Shown piece by piece: positions 8,613-17,589 of a stretch of DNA of 64,000 nucleotides. Origin of the DNA: Bacteroides sp. OM05-12 (GTDB lineage: Bacteria; Bacteroidota; Bacteroidia; Bacteroidales; Bacteroidaceae); NCBI RefSeq assembly GCF_003438995.1, contig NZ_QSUN01000002.1, forward strand, positions 352,120 to 416,119, written 5' to 3'. The number at the start of each line of letters is the position of its first letter. The stretch's first letter is position 1. Both the position numbers and the translations under genes were made by a program. The notes under the pieces are model-generated. The model worked only from the letters and a program-made list of their open reading frames with translations, did not search any database and had not been told where the DNA came from.

Positions 8613-9812
8613 ATGAATAATAAAGCGATTAAATGGTGGATGGCCTTCCTGTTGTTGGGAGGAATTTTAGGATGTACCGACGGCAGGACGGAAAAGGAAG
8701 AACAGTGGAGTGAACGCATGGCGCGTTCCGAAATGAAACGTTTCCCGGAACCTTGGATGATAGAAAAGGCGAAGAAACCTTATTGGGGTTATACACATGG
8801 ATTGGTGGTCAAGTCCATGCTGGAGGAGTGGAAACATACGGGTGACACGGCTTATTATAATTATGCCAGGATTTACGCCGACAGTCTGATTGATGCCGAC
8901 GGTAAGATAAAAACCATGAAGTATCTTTCGTTCAACATCGACAATGTGAATGCCGGAAAGATACTTTTCGACTTCTATGCGCAGACGCATGACAATCGGT
9001 ATAAAATAGCGATGGACACACTTCGCAAACAGATGACCGAACAACCCAGAACCACAGAGGGAGGTTTCTGGCATAAGCTGCGCTATCCGCATCAGATGTG
9101 GTTGGACGGTATCTTTATGGCATCGCCCTATCTGGTGCAATATGGGGAAGTGTTCGGCGACTCTCTTGTCTATCCGGATGTAGTGAACCAGATTACCCTG
9201 ATTGCCCGTAAAACGTATGATCCGGAAACCGGATTGTATTATCATGGTTGGGACGAAAGCCGTGAGCAAGCATGGGCGGATGATGAAACGGGCTGTTCGC
9301 CCAACTTCTGGAGCCGCAGCATCGGTTGGTACGCTGCCGCCTTGGTGGATGTGCTCGATTATATGCCGGAGACGGTTGCCGGGAGAGATACCATTCTGAC
9401 GTTGGTAAAGAATCTGGCTCCTGTCCTCGTGAAGTATCAGGATGGGAAGAGCGGAGTGTGGTATCAGGTGACGGATCAAGGTAATCGTAAAGGTAACTAT
9501 CTCGAGTCTTCCGCTTCTGCATTGTTCGTTTACTTCCTGAGCAAAGCGATCAATAAGGGGTATATCGGAGAGGAGTATAAACCGGCGGTGAAGAAGGCTT
9601 TCGACGGGATGATTAAGGAGTTCATCAAACAGGAAGAGGATGGTACTTATACCATCACGAACTGTTGCGCGGTAGCCGGACTGGGTGGCGACAAGGTGTA
9701 TCGGGACGGAAGTTTCGAGTATTACGTTTCCGAGCCGGTCATTGAGAATGACCCGAAGTCGGTGGGTAGCTTCATCTTGGCTGCCATCGAATACGAGAAG
9801 ATGAATAAGTAA
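8613..9812 (+). CDS. GH105 unsaturated glucuronyl/rhamnogalacturonyl hydrolase, lipoprotein
   Basis: 399 aa. An N-terminal lipobox (LLLGGILGC, Cys at residue 21) predicts an outer-membrane lipoprotein. The body fits the GH88/GH105 (alpha/alpha)6 fold: KPYWGYTHGLVVKSMLEEW near the start, and MWLDGIFMASPYL (about residue 163) with the catalytic Asp. FWSRSIGWYAAALVDVLD (about residue 230) is also typical. These enzymes remove the 4,5-unsaturated uronic acid that pectin lyases leave at the non-reducing end. It starts 7 bp after the GH95 gene, clearly in one operon. Specificity within GH105 cannot be set from sequence. Confidence 0.88.
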   Translation: MNNKAIKWWMAFLLLGGILGCTDGRTEKEEQWSERMARSEMKRFPEPWMIEKAKKPYWGYTHGLVVKSMLEEWKHTGDTAYYNYARIYADSLIDADGKIKTMKYLSFNIDNVNAGKILFDFYAQTHDNRYKIAMDTLRKQMTEQPRTTEGGFWHKLRYPHQMWLDGIFMASPYLVQYGEVFGDSLVYPDVVNQITLIARKTYDPETGLYYHGWDESREQAWADDETGCSPNFWSRSIGWYAAALVDVLDYMPETVAGRDTILTLVKNLAPVLVKYQDGKSGVWYQVTDQGNRKGNYLESSASALFVYFLSKAINKGYIGEEYKPAVKKAFDGMIKEFIKQEEDGTYTITNCCAVAGLGGDKVYRDGSFEYYVSEPVIENDPKSVGSFILAAIEYEKMNK

Positions 9813-9855
9813 TGTTTGAAGAAGTAACAATAACAAATCAAAATAAGTGGATTTC

Positions 9856-11304
9856 ATGAAAAAGAAGAAACTGGTATTACTGCTGTCGGCGTGCCTACTT
9901 TCTGTGGGTAGCCTGCAGGCGCAAAAGAATAAGATATATCTGCCGTGGGAGAATGGCAAACTTCAGGTATCGGAAGAAAACCGTTATCTCAAGCATGAGA
10001 ACGGGACTCCTTTCTTTTGGTTGGGTGAGACGGGATGGCTGCTGCCGGAACGTCTGAACCGTGATGAGGCTGCCTATTATTTGAGTCATTGTCGTCAGGC
10101 GGGCTACAACGTGGTGCAAGTGCAGACCATGAACAGTGTTCCTTCCATGAACTGCTACGGTCAGTCTTCCCTGCCGGATGGGTTCAACTTCAAGGAGATA
10201 AATAAGAAAGGCGTGTACGGCTATTGGGATCACATGGACTACATCATCAAGACAGCCGAGAAGAACGGCATCTATATCGGTATGGTTCCCATTTGGGGAA
10301 CGCCTGTTTCCGAAGGTCTGATGACGGTGAAAGATGCGCAGGCTTACGGTAAGTTCCTTGCCGAACGCTACAAGGATGCTCCGAACATCATCTGGATGGT
10401 GGGTGGTGATATTCGCGGAGATGTCAAGACTGCCGAGTGGGAAGCATTGGCAAAGAGTATCCGTGCCGTTGACAAGAATCACCTGATGACGTTTCACCCG
10501 AGAGGAAGAACCACTTCGGCTACTTGGTTCAATGATGCTGATTGGTTGGACTTTAATATGTTTCAAAGCGGTCACCGCCGTTACGGACAGCGTAACGGTG
10601 ACGGGGATTATCCTATCGAAGAAAATACGGAAGAGGATAACTGGCGTTTTGTGGAACGCAGCATGGCTATGACGCCGATGAAACCTGTCATTGACGGAGA
10701 GCCTATCTACGAGGATATACCGCAGGGACTTCATGATCCGAACGAAACACGCTGGAGTGCTGCCGATGTACGCCGTTATGCCTACTGGTCGGTATTTGCC
10801 GGATCATTCGGACATACCTACGGACACAATGACATCATGCAGTTTATCACGCCGGGCGTAATCGGTTCATTCGGTGCGGACGGTTCTAAAAAGACATGGG
10901 TGGATGCGATGAAAGATCCGGGTTTCAACCAGATGAAGTATCTGAAAAGGCTGATGCTTGCTTTCCCGTTCTTTGAGCGTGTGCCCGACCAGAGCATTAT
11001 TGCCGGAACAAACGGTGAACGTTATGACCGTGCCGTTGCCACTCGTGGAAATGATTACTTGTTGGTGTACAATTATACGGGACGTCCCATGCAGGTCGAT
11101 TTGAGTAAAATCAGCGGAGCAAAGAAGAAAGTATGGTGGTATGGTGCGAAAGACGGTAAGTTGCAATATCTCGGTGAGTTCGACAGTAAGGTGACGACTT
11201 TCCAGTATGATGGCGGTTACATCAGTGGAAACGATCAGGTACTTATCGCTGTGGATGCAGGGAAAGAGTATGTTGAGTTGAATAAGTTGAGAGTTGAAAA
11301 TTGA
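9856..11304 (+). CDS. GH140 apiosidase-like (DUF4038) glycoside hydrolase
   Basis: 482 aa from the ATG at 9856 (KKKKLVLLLSACLLSVGSL, a clear signal peptide); an in-frame GTG lies three codons upstream. The TIM-barrel contains FFWLGETGWLLPERL, IIWMVGGDIRGD (about residue 184, candidate acid/base Asp) and VIDGEPIYED (about residue 281, candidate nucleophile Glu). A C-terminal beta domain (YLLVYNYTGRPMQVDLSKI) follows. GH140 includes the endo-apiosidase that cuts the apiose linking RG-II side chains to the backbone. The assignment rests on the DUF4038-type motifs and on the neighbouring RG-II-type enzymes. It lies 43 bp after the GH105 gene. Confidence 0.83.
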   Translation: MKKKKLVLLLSACLLSVGSLQAQKNKIYLPWENGKLQVSEENRYLKHENGTPFFWLGETGWLLPERLNRDEAAYYLSHCRQAGYNVVQVQTMNSVPSMNCYGQSSLPDGFNFKEINKKGVYGYWDHMDYIIKTAEKNGIYIGMVPIWGTPVSEGLMTVKDAQAYGKFLAERYKDAPNIIWMVGGDIRGDVKTAEWEALAKSIRAVDKNHLMTFHPRGRTTSATWFNDADWLDFNMFQSGHRRYGQRNGDGDYPIEENTEEDNWRFVERSMAMTPMKPVIDGEPIYEDIPQGLHDPNETRWSAADVRRYAYWSVFAGSFGHTYGHNDIMQFITPGVIGSFGADGSKKTWVDAMKDPGFNQMKYLKRLMLAFPFFERVPDQSIIAGTNGERYDRAVATRGNDYLLVYNYTGRPMQVDLSKISGAKKKVWWYGAKDGKLQYLGEFDSKVTTFQYDGGYISGNDQVLIAVDAGKEYVELNKLRVEN

Positions 11305-11338
11305 GAATTGAAAGTTGAGAATTGAAAATGGGATGCTC

Positions 11339-11390
11339 AGCTCCTCCTCTGTTTATAGAGGAGGTGTCGCATAGCGACGGAGGAGTTCTT
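11339..11390. repeat. CTCCTCC hairpin element, copy 1
   Basis: GCTCCTCCTCTGTTTATAG, then AGGAGGTGTCGC, then a GCGACGGAGGAG tail. The CTCCTCT and AGAGGAG halves form one hairpin, and GTCGCATAGCGAC forms a second. Related copies are at 38719-38770 and, inverted, at 49198-49250. Confidence 0.8.
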
Positions 11391-11491
11391 TTGAATTGAG
11401 AATCGTTTAATTAAAAATTAAAAATGGAGAAAATATAACTCTCAACTCTCAATTTTCAACTCTCAACTTCTTCAACTTTCAACTGGAAAAA

Positions 11492-11587
11492 CGCTCCCTT
11501 GAGTGATGCCGATCGCTCCCTTGAGTGATGTCGATCGCTCCCTTGAGTGATGTCGATCGCCCCCTTGAGCGATAGGCAACGCCCAAG
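11492..11587. repeat. 22-bp tandem repeat, about 4.4 units
   Basis: Units start at 11492, 11514, 11536, 11558 and 11580 (partial). The consensus begins CGCTCCCTTGAGTGATG and ends CGAT. The same unit occurs as its reverse complement at 36129-36235, and a single unit is near 40524. The units abut with no spacers, so this is not CRISPR. Confidence 0.9.
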
Positions 11588-11625
11588 TAGATGAAAATTA
11601 TTCGTTATTAATTAATAGAAAGACC

Positions 11626-14600
11626 ATGAAAATAAGAATATCCGTTTTGTTAATATCGTTGTTCGTGACGGTGAAAGTGCTGGGTGCGGTGTCTGTGACG
11701 ACTATCCGTACAGAGCAGATGAATGCTCCTCTGGGCATCGACGTCCGTCAACCCCGTTTAAGCTGGATGCTGGAATCTTCGGAGAAGAACGTGATGCAGA
11801 CAGCTTATCATATCTTGGTAGCCTCTACGCCGGAGAAACTGGCAAACGGAGAGGGAGACCTTTGGGATTCCGGCAAGGTACGGAGCGGAGCTTCTCATAT
11901 GGTTCTCTATCGGGGCAAACCGCTGAAAAGCAATGTGCGTTGCTACTGGAAAGTGAAAAGCTATACCACTGCCGGAGAGACGGCATGGAGCGAGCCTTCC
12001 CTATGGAGCATGGGACTGTTGTCGGAAAACAACTGGAAAGGTCAGTGGATAGGGATGGACAAGGCTGCCGAGTGGGACAGTGAAACTCAATGGAGCCGTT
12101 TGAGCGCCCGCTATCTGCGCAAGGAGTTCGAAGTGAAGAAACAGGTGAAACAGGCAACGGTTCACGTCTCCGGGCTTGGTCTGTATGAGCTTTATATCAA
12201 CGGCAAGAGGATTGGAAATCAGGTGCTTGCCCCCGCACCGACGGACTATCGGAAGACGGTTCTCTATAATACGTTCGACGTGACCGAAGTGATTGCCGGC
12301 AGAAATGCTATCGGCGTGACGCTTGGCAACGGACGTTTCTACACAATGCGTCAGAACTATAAGCCTTATAAGATACCCAACTTCGGTTATCCGAAGATGC
12401 GACTGGACTTGATAATCGAATACACAGACGGCACGAGAGAGGTGGTGGCAAGTGATAATTCTTGGAAGCTGACTGCCGACGGACCTATCCGGAGCAATAA
12501 CGAGTATGACGGTGAAGAGTATGATGCCCGTAAGGAATTGGGTGCGTGGAGCACGTTCGGGTATGACGACAGCCGTTGGGCTGCGGCACAGCGGGTAAGC
12601 ATCCCTACTGGTACGTCGCGTGCGATGACGATGCCTTACATGAGAGTGGTGGATACGGTGAAACCTCTGTCTATCAAGAAAGTAGGCGACAAGTATATTT
12701 TGGATATGGGACAGAACATGGCGGGCTGGATACGGATAAAGATAAGAAAGCAACAGGCGGGAGACAGCATTCGCTTGCGTTTTGCGGAACTTTTACAGCC
12801 GGATGGTGAACTATATGTCCGGAACCTGCGCGATGCCCGTGTGACGGATACCTACGTATGCAGGGGGGATGAGAAAGGAGTGGAATGGGCTCCGCGTTTC
12901 GTGTATCACGGTTTCCGTTATGTAGAGGTGACGGGCATGAATAAACCGGTACTCACGGATTTTGTCGGTGAGGTGGTGAATGACGATCTGGAGACTATCG
13001 GTTCTTTCTCCTGCTCCAATAAAACATTGAACCGGATTTACCGGAATGCCTGCTGGGGTATCCGCAGCAACTATAAAGGAATGCCGGTGGACTGTCCGCA
13101 ACGCAACGAGCGTCAGCCTTGGCTGGGCGATCACGCGATGGGATGCTGGGGCGAAAGCTATATCTTCGATAACGGACCGTTCTATGCCAAGTGGACGATG
13201 GATATCTGCGACGCACAGCGTGAGGACGGTTGCATCCCCGACGTAGCTCCGGCATACTGGAACTATTATTCGGACAATGTGACGTGGCCTGCGGCTCTTC
13301 CGCTTGCCTGTGACATGATGTACACGCAATTCGGTGATACACTGCCGATGGCGAAGCACTACGGCGACATGAAACGTTGGTTGCGTCATATCCGTGACGA
13401 GTACATGACGGAAGATTATATCATCACGAAAGACAGATACGGCGACTGGTGCGTGCCGCCCGAATCATTGGAACTGATACACAGTAAAGACCCTGCCCGC
13501 AAGACGGACGGACAGCTGATTGCTACGGCATACTACCTGAAAGTGTTGCAACTGATGCATCGTTTTTCGAGCGTGCTGGGACTGAAAGAGGATGCGCAGG
13601 AGTGGGAAGACTTGGAACACCGTATGAAAGATGCTTTCAACGAACATTTCCTTGTTATCGGAAAAGGTACGTCGCCCGTACCGGGACATGTGCTTTATCC
13701 GGACAGTATTTATTACGGTAACAACACCGTGACGGCAAATATCCTGCCTCTGGCTTTCGGGCTGGTTCCGAAACCATACATCAATGACGTGGTAAAGAAT
13801 ACGGTAAACACGATCATCACCACGAACAAGGGACACATCAGTTGCGGAGTAATCGGCGTGCAATGGCTCATGCGTGAGTTGAGCCGTAAGGGATTTGCGG
13901 ATGTGGCTTATCTGCTGGCTACCAACAAGACCTATCCTAGTTGGGGCTATATGGTGGAACAGGGGGCAACGACCATCTGGGAACTGTGGAACGGTAATAC
14001 CGCCAATCCCGAAATGAACAGCGGCAATCATGTCATGTTACTCGGCGATTTGATTTCGTGGTGCTATGAGACGCTGGGAGGTATCCGCAGCAGCCGTCAG
14101 CATACAGGTTTCAAACATATCCTGATGAAGCCCGACTTCAGCATACAGGGCATCAGTCATGCGGATGCTTCTTACCGTACACCTTACGGTAAAGTGGTGA
14201 GCCGTTGGAAAAAGACATTGACGCATCTGGAATGGGAAGTAACCGTTCCTGTGAATACGACTGCCGAAGTCCATCTTCCCGACGGACGGGTGGAGAAGAT
14301 CGGTTCGGGAAGTTATCATTACAGTGTGGATATACCTACACGCAGCAAAGCGGTACTGAAAGACGAGTTCCTGTATGAAGAAGCGTCTTTCCCGGAATGT
14401 CACGGTGCAACGATTGCGGAGACACCGAAAGGTGATTTGGTAGCCGCTTTCTTCGGAGGAACGAAAGAACGCAATCCGGATTGCTGCATCTGGGTATGCC
14501 GTAAGGAAAAAGGCAGTGACGCATGGACGGCACCTCAGATGGTTGCCGACGGTGTGTTCAAACCGAATGATCCGCTGGCTGCTTTGGCAGGTGTCACGGC

Positions 14601-15459
14601 GGAAACGAAAGATCATCGGAAAGCGTGTTGGAATCCGGTCTTGTTTCAAGTGCCGGGAGGAGATTTGTTGCTGTTTTACAAAATAGGGCTGAAAGTATCC
14701 GACTGGTCGGGCTGGCTGGTACGTTCCAAAGACGGCGGTAAGACGTGGGGTAAGCGTGAAGCTCTGCCCGAAGGCTTCTTAGGTCCGATAAAAAATAAAC
14801 CCGAATACGTTGGCGGACGGATTATTTGTCCGTCCAGTACGGAAGGAGAGGACGGATGGCGTATCCATTTCGAGATTTCCGATGATAAGGGAAAGACATG
14901 GCGCAAGATAGGACCGTTGGAAGCGGAATTGGCTTTGCCTACGCAGTTGCAGGGAAAAGCGGTAGAGGCGAAAGACGACCAGGAAGCGGGAGAAGCCATC
15001 AAAGGCGAGGGGATGAAACCTATTTATGCCATACAACCGAGTATCTTAAAACACAAGGACGGACGCTTACAGGTGCTTTGCCGTACACGCAACGGACAGT
15101 TGGCGGAGGCTTGGAGCCCGGACAATGGCGACACATGGAGTAAGGTTCGTTTGACCTCTTTGCCGAGCAATAACTCCGGTACGGATGCCGTGACGTTGAA
15201 AGACGGTCGTCATCTGCTTGTCTATAATGATTTCAGAACCTTGCCGGGCACACCGAAAGGACCCCGTACTCCGTTGAGCGTGGCACTTTCCGAGGACGGG
15301 ATAAACTGGACGCCGGTCTTGGTGTTGGAGGACAGTCCCATCAGCCAATACTCTTATCCGTCCGTCATACAGGGAAAGGACGGTAAAGTGCATGTCATCT
15401 ATACTTGGCGTCGTCAGCGCATCAAGTATGCCGAGATTGATTTGAAAGAATTGAATTAA
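11626..15459 (+). CDS. GH78 alpha-L-rhamnosidase fused to sialidase-fold (GH33-like) domain
   Basis: 1277 aa, signal peptide ending at about residue 20 (VKVLGA). Residues 25-900 form a complete GH78 enzyme. They include a fibronectin-like N-terminus (QPRLSWMLES), a rhamnosidase N domain (LYINGKRIGNQVLAPAPTDY), and a catalytic (alpha/alpha)6 barrel with DCPQRNERQPWLGD (about 490) and QGATTIWELWNG (about 780, the expected general base). Residues about 908-1277 form a six-bladed sialidase-like propeller with Asp boxes SKDGGKTW, SDDKGKTW, SPDNGDTW and SEDGINW. RG-II side chain C is L-rhamnose-Kdo, so a rhamnosidase joined to a Kdo-hydrolase-like GH33 fold would suit it; this substrate is an inference. 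The GH127 gene follows after 15 bp. Confidence 0.88.
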   Translation: MKIRISVLLISLFVTVKVLGAVSVTTIRTEQMNAPLGIDVRQPRLSWMLESSEKNVMQTAYHILVASTPEKLANGEGDLWDSGKVRSGASHMVLYRGKPLKSNVRCYWKVKSYTTAGETAWSEPSLWSMGLLSENNWKGQWIGMDKAAEWDSETQWSRLSARYLRKEFEVKKQVKQATVHVSGLGLYELYINGKRIGNQVLAPAPTDYRKTVLYNTFDVTEVIAGRNAIGVTLGNGRFYTMRQNYKPYKIPNFGYPKMRLDLIIEYTDGTREVVASDNSWKLTADGPIRSNNEYDGEEYDARKELGAWSTFGYDDSRWAAAQRVSIPTGTSRAMTMPYMRVVDTVKPLSIKKVGDKYILDMGQNMAGWIRIKIRKQQAGDSIRLRFAELLQPDGELYVRNLRDARVTDTYVCRGDEKGVEWAPRFVYHGFRYVEVTGMNKPVLTDFVGEVVNDDLETIGSFSCSNKTLNRIYRNACWGIRSNYKGMPVDCPQRNERQPWLGDHAMGCWGESYIFDNGPFYAKWTMDICDAQREDGCIPDVAPAYWNYYSDNVTWPAALPLACDMMYTQFGDTLPMAKHYGDMKRWLRHIRDEYMTEDYIITKDRYGDWCVPPESLELIHSKDPARKTDGQLIATAYYLKVLQLMHRFSSVLGLKEDAQEWEDLEHRMKDAFNEHFLVIGKGTSPVPGHVLYPDSIYYGNNTVTANILPLAFGLVPKPYINDVVKNTVNTIITTNKGHISCGVIGVQWLMRELSRKGFADVAYLLATNKTYPSWGYMVEQGATTIWELWNGNTANPEMNSGNHVMLLGDLISWCYETLGGIRSSRQHTGFKHILMKPDFSIQGISHADASYRTPYGKVVSRWKKTLTHLEWEVTVPVNTTAEVHLPDGRVEKIGSGSYHYSVDIPTRSKAVLKDEFLYEEASFPECHGATIAETPKGDLVAAFFGGTKERNPDCCIWVCRKEKGSDAWTAPQMVADGVFKPNDPLAALAGVTAETKDHRKACWNPVLFQVPGGDLLLFYKIGLKVSDWSGWLVRSKDGGKTWGKREALPEGFLGPIKNKPEYVGGRIICPSSTEGEDGWRIHFEISDDKGKTWRKIGPLEAELALPTQLQGKAVEAKDDQEAGEAIKGEGMKPIYAIQPSILKHKDGRLQVLCRTRNGQLAEAWSPDNGDTWSKVRLTSLPSNNSGTDAVTLKDGRHLLVYNDFRTLPGTPKGPRTPLSVALSEDGINWTPVLVLEDSPISQYSYPSVIQGKDGKVHVIYTWRRQRIKYAEIDLKELN

Positions 15460-15474
15460 ACATTATATAGAAAT

Positions 15475-17559
15475 ATGAACAGGATAAAATCATTGTTATT
15501 GCTCGCTTCTGCCGTAGCTTCCGGTGCTTGGGCACAATCATCGGGACTGACGGATATGAGTCGAAGTAAATATGCCTGCATGGCGAATACGGAACTGGAT
15601 GCTGTGCAGTGGACGGACGGTTTTTGGGGAGAACGTTTCAAGGTGTACAGCGGAACAAGCTTGCAAAGCATGTGGAACACATGGAATACACCCGAAGTCA
15701 GTCACGGTTTCCGTAATTTCGAGATTGCTTCCGGTGCTTGTCCGGGTGAACATTGGGGACCTCCGTTTCACGACGGCGATTTGTATAAGTGGCTCGAGGG
15801 CGTAGCTGCCGTTTATGCCGTAAACAAAGATTCCGAACTGGATAAACTGATGGATCATGTTATCAGCTATATCGTGAAGTCACAACGCGAGGACGGATAT
15901 ATTCATACCCCCGTTATCATCGAAGAGAAGAATAAGGGAATCGATACACACTCCAATGCACATAAAAATACGGTGATAGGCACGAAAGTAGGTGCGGAAG
16001 ATGAGAAAGGTGCTTTTGCCAACCGCCTCAACTTCGAGACTTATAATTTGGGACACCTTATGATGGCGGGTATCACCCATTACCGTGCAACGGGTAAGAA
16101 AACCCTTTTCGACGCGGCTGTCAAAGCTACCGATTTCCTGTGTCATTTCTATGAGACAGCCTCAGCGGAACTGGCTCGTAATGCTATCTGCCCTTCTCAC
16201 TATATGGGGGTTGTGGAGATGTACCGTGCTACGGGTAATCCGCGTTATCTGGAACTGTCGAAGAATCTGATCGACATACGCGGCATGGTGGAGAACGGAA
16301 CGGACGATAATCAGGACCGTATCCCGTTTCGTAGCCAGAAACAGGCGATGGGACATGCCGTGCGTGCCAATTACCTTTATGCGGGTGTTGCCGATGTTTA
16401 TGCGGAAACGGGTGAGAAACTTCTGATGGAGAATCTGGAAAGCATCTGGAAAGACATCACTACCCGCAAAATGTATGTGACGGGAGCTTGCGGTGCGTTG
16501 TATGACGGTACTTCACCGGACGGTACTTGCTATGAGCCGGACAGCATCCAGAAAGTGCACCAAAGCTACGGACGTCCTTATCAGTTGCCTAACAGCACGG
16601 CGCACAACGAAACCTGTGCCAACATCGGGAATATGCTTTTCAACTGGCGTATGTTCCAGACCAGTGGCGAGGCAAAGTATGCCGATTTGGTGGAAACCTG
16701 CTTGTACAACAGTGTGTTGAGCGGTATCAGTCTGGACGGGAAGCGTTACTTCTATACCAATCCTTTGCGTATCAGTGATGATTTGCCTTATACGCTTCGC
16801 TGGCCGAAAGAACGTACGGAGTACATCAGTTGCTTCTGTTGTCCTCCCAACACACTGCGTACCGTATGCGAGGCTCAGAATTATGCTTATACCTTGAGCG
16901 ACAAAGGTATCTGGTGCAATCTTTATGCCGGAAACCAACTGGAAACGGCATTCATGAACGATAAGGTGAAGTTGATACAGGAAACGGATTATCCTTGGGA
17001 CGGAACGGTGAAGCTCACCTTTGAGCGCGCTCCGAAGAAGAAAGCGTTTTCGTTGTACCTGCGTATTCCCGAATGGTGTGGCAAGGCTATATTGAAAGTG
17101 AACGGAGAGCCTGTGCAAGCAGACCTGAAAGCCAATACGTTTGTAGAGGTGAATCGTGTGTGGAAGAAAGGCGACCGGGTGGAACTGGTGATGGATATGC
17201 CCGTCCGCCTGTTGGAATCTCATCCGTTGGTAGAGGAAACCCGTAATCAGGTGGTTGTGAAGCGCGGACCGTTGGTGTACTGCCTGGAAAGCATGGACAT
17301 CGAAGGTGGCAAACGGATAGATGATGTACTGATTCCTGCCGATATCCGGCTGACTCCCCGTAAGACGGTTATTGCCGGAAGTTCCGTCGTTGCATTGGAA
17401 GGCACGGCACGTTTGGCGGAAGAGGCTTCTTGGGATGGCACGCTCTACCGGGAAGTAGGCAAAGCGGACAAGCCTGTGAATATCCGTCTGATTCCTTATT
17501 ATGCGTGGGGAAACAGAGGTAAGGCGGAAATGACGGTTTGGATGCCCTTGGCGAAGTAA
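15475..17559 (+). CDS. GH127 (DUF1680) beta-L-arabinofuranosidase-type enzyme
   Basis: 694 aa with a signal peptide (MNRIKSLLLLASAVASGAWA). The (alpha/alpha)6 barrel contains NETCANIGNM (about residue 378; Glu and Cys of the zinc site) and CFCCPPNTLRT (about residue 452; the Cys nucleophile region), matching the zinc-thiolate centre of HypBA1. A beta-sandwich C-terminus includes LYLRIPEWC. In RG-II systems a GH127 enzyme acts on aceric acid and others on L-arabinofuranose, so the substrate is open. It lies between the GH78 fusion (15 bp) and GH141 (30 bp), so one transcript is likely. Confidence 0.87.
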   Translation: MNRIKSLLLLASAVASGAWAQSSGLTDMSRSKYACMANTELDAVQWTDGFWGERFKVYSGTSLQSMWNTWNTPEVSHGFRNFEIASGACPGEHWGPPFHDGDLYKWLEGVAAVYAVNKDSELDKLMDHVISYIVKSQREDGYIHTPVIIEEKNKGIDTHSNAHKNTVIGTKVGAEDEKGAFANRLNFETYNLGHLMMAGITHYRATGKKTLFDAAVKATDFLCHFYETASAELARNAICPSHYMGVVEMYRATGNPRYLELSKNLIDIRGMVENGTDDNQDRIPFRSQKQAMGHAVRANYLYAGVADVYAETGEKLLMENLESIWKDITTRKMYVTGACGALYDGTSPDGTCYEPDSIQKVHQSYGRPYQLPNSTAHNETCANIGNMLFNWRMFQTSGEAKYADLVETCLYNSVLSGISLDGKRYFYTNPLRISDDLPYTLRWPKERTEYISCFCCPPNTLRTVCEAQNYAYTLSDKGIWCNLYAGNQLETAFMNDKVKLIQETDYPWDGTVKLTFERAPKKKAFSLYLRIPEWCGKAILKVNGEPVQADLKANTFVEVNRVWKKGDRVELVMDMPVRLLESHPLVEETRNQVVVKRGPLVYCLESMDIEGGKRIDDVLIPADIRLTPRKTVIAGSSVVALEGTARLAEEASWDGTLYREVGKADKPVNIRLIPYYAWGNRGKAEMTVWMPLAK

Positions 17560-17589
17560 TCGGTCATCGGATTAAAATACAAGAATAAA

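Larger units (their letters stand above)
11305..11625. other. Gene-free 321-bp gap with three repeat types
   Basis: The gap between GH140 and the GH78 fusion contains GAGAATTGAAAGTTG-type low-complexity tracts (about 11285-11330 and 11398-11480), a CTCCTCC hairpin element (11339-11390) and 22-bp tandem repeats (11492-11587). I see no clear promoter box, so the downstream genes may be read through or use a promoter I cannot recognise. Confidence 0.6.

Noticed and set aside
8003..9959. Long minus-strand frames across the GH95, GH105 and GH140 genes (up to 430 codons)
   Set aside because: Antisense shadows of strongly supported enzymes with signal peptides and catalytic motifs.
11492..11587. 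Possible CRISPR array (regularly spaced 22-bp units)
   Set aside because: The units abut without spacers and no cas genes are present.
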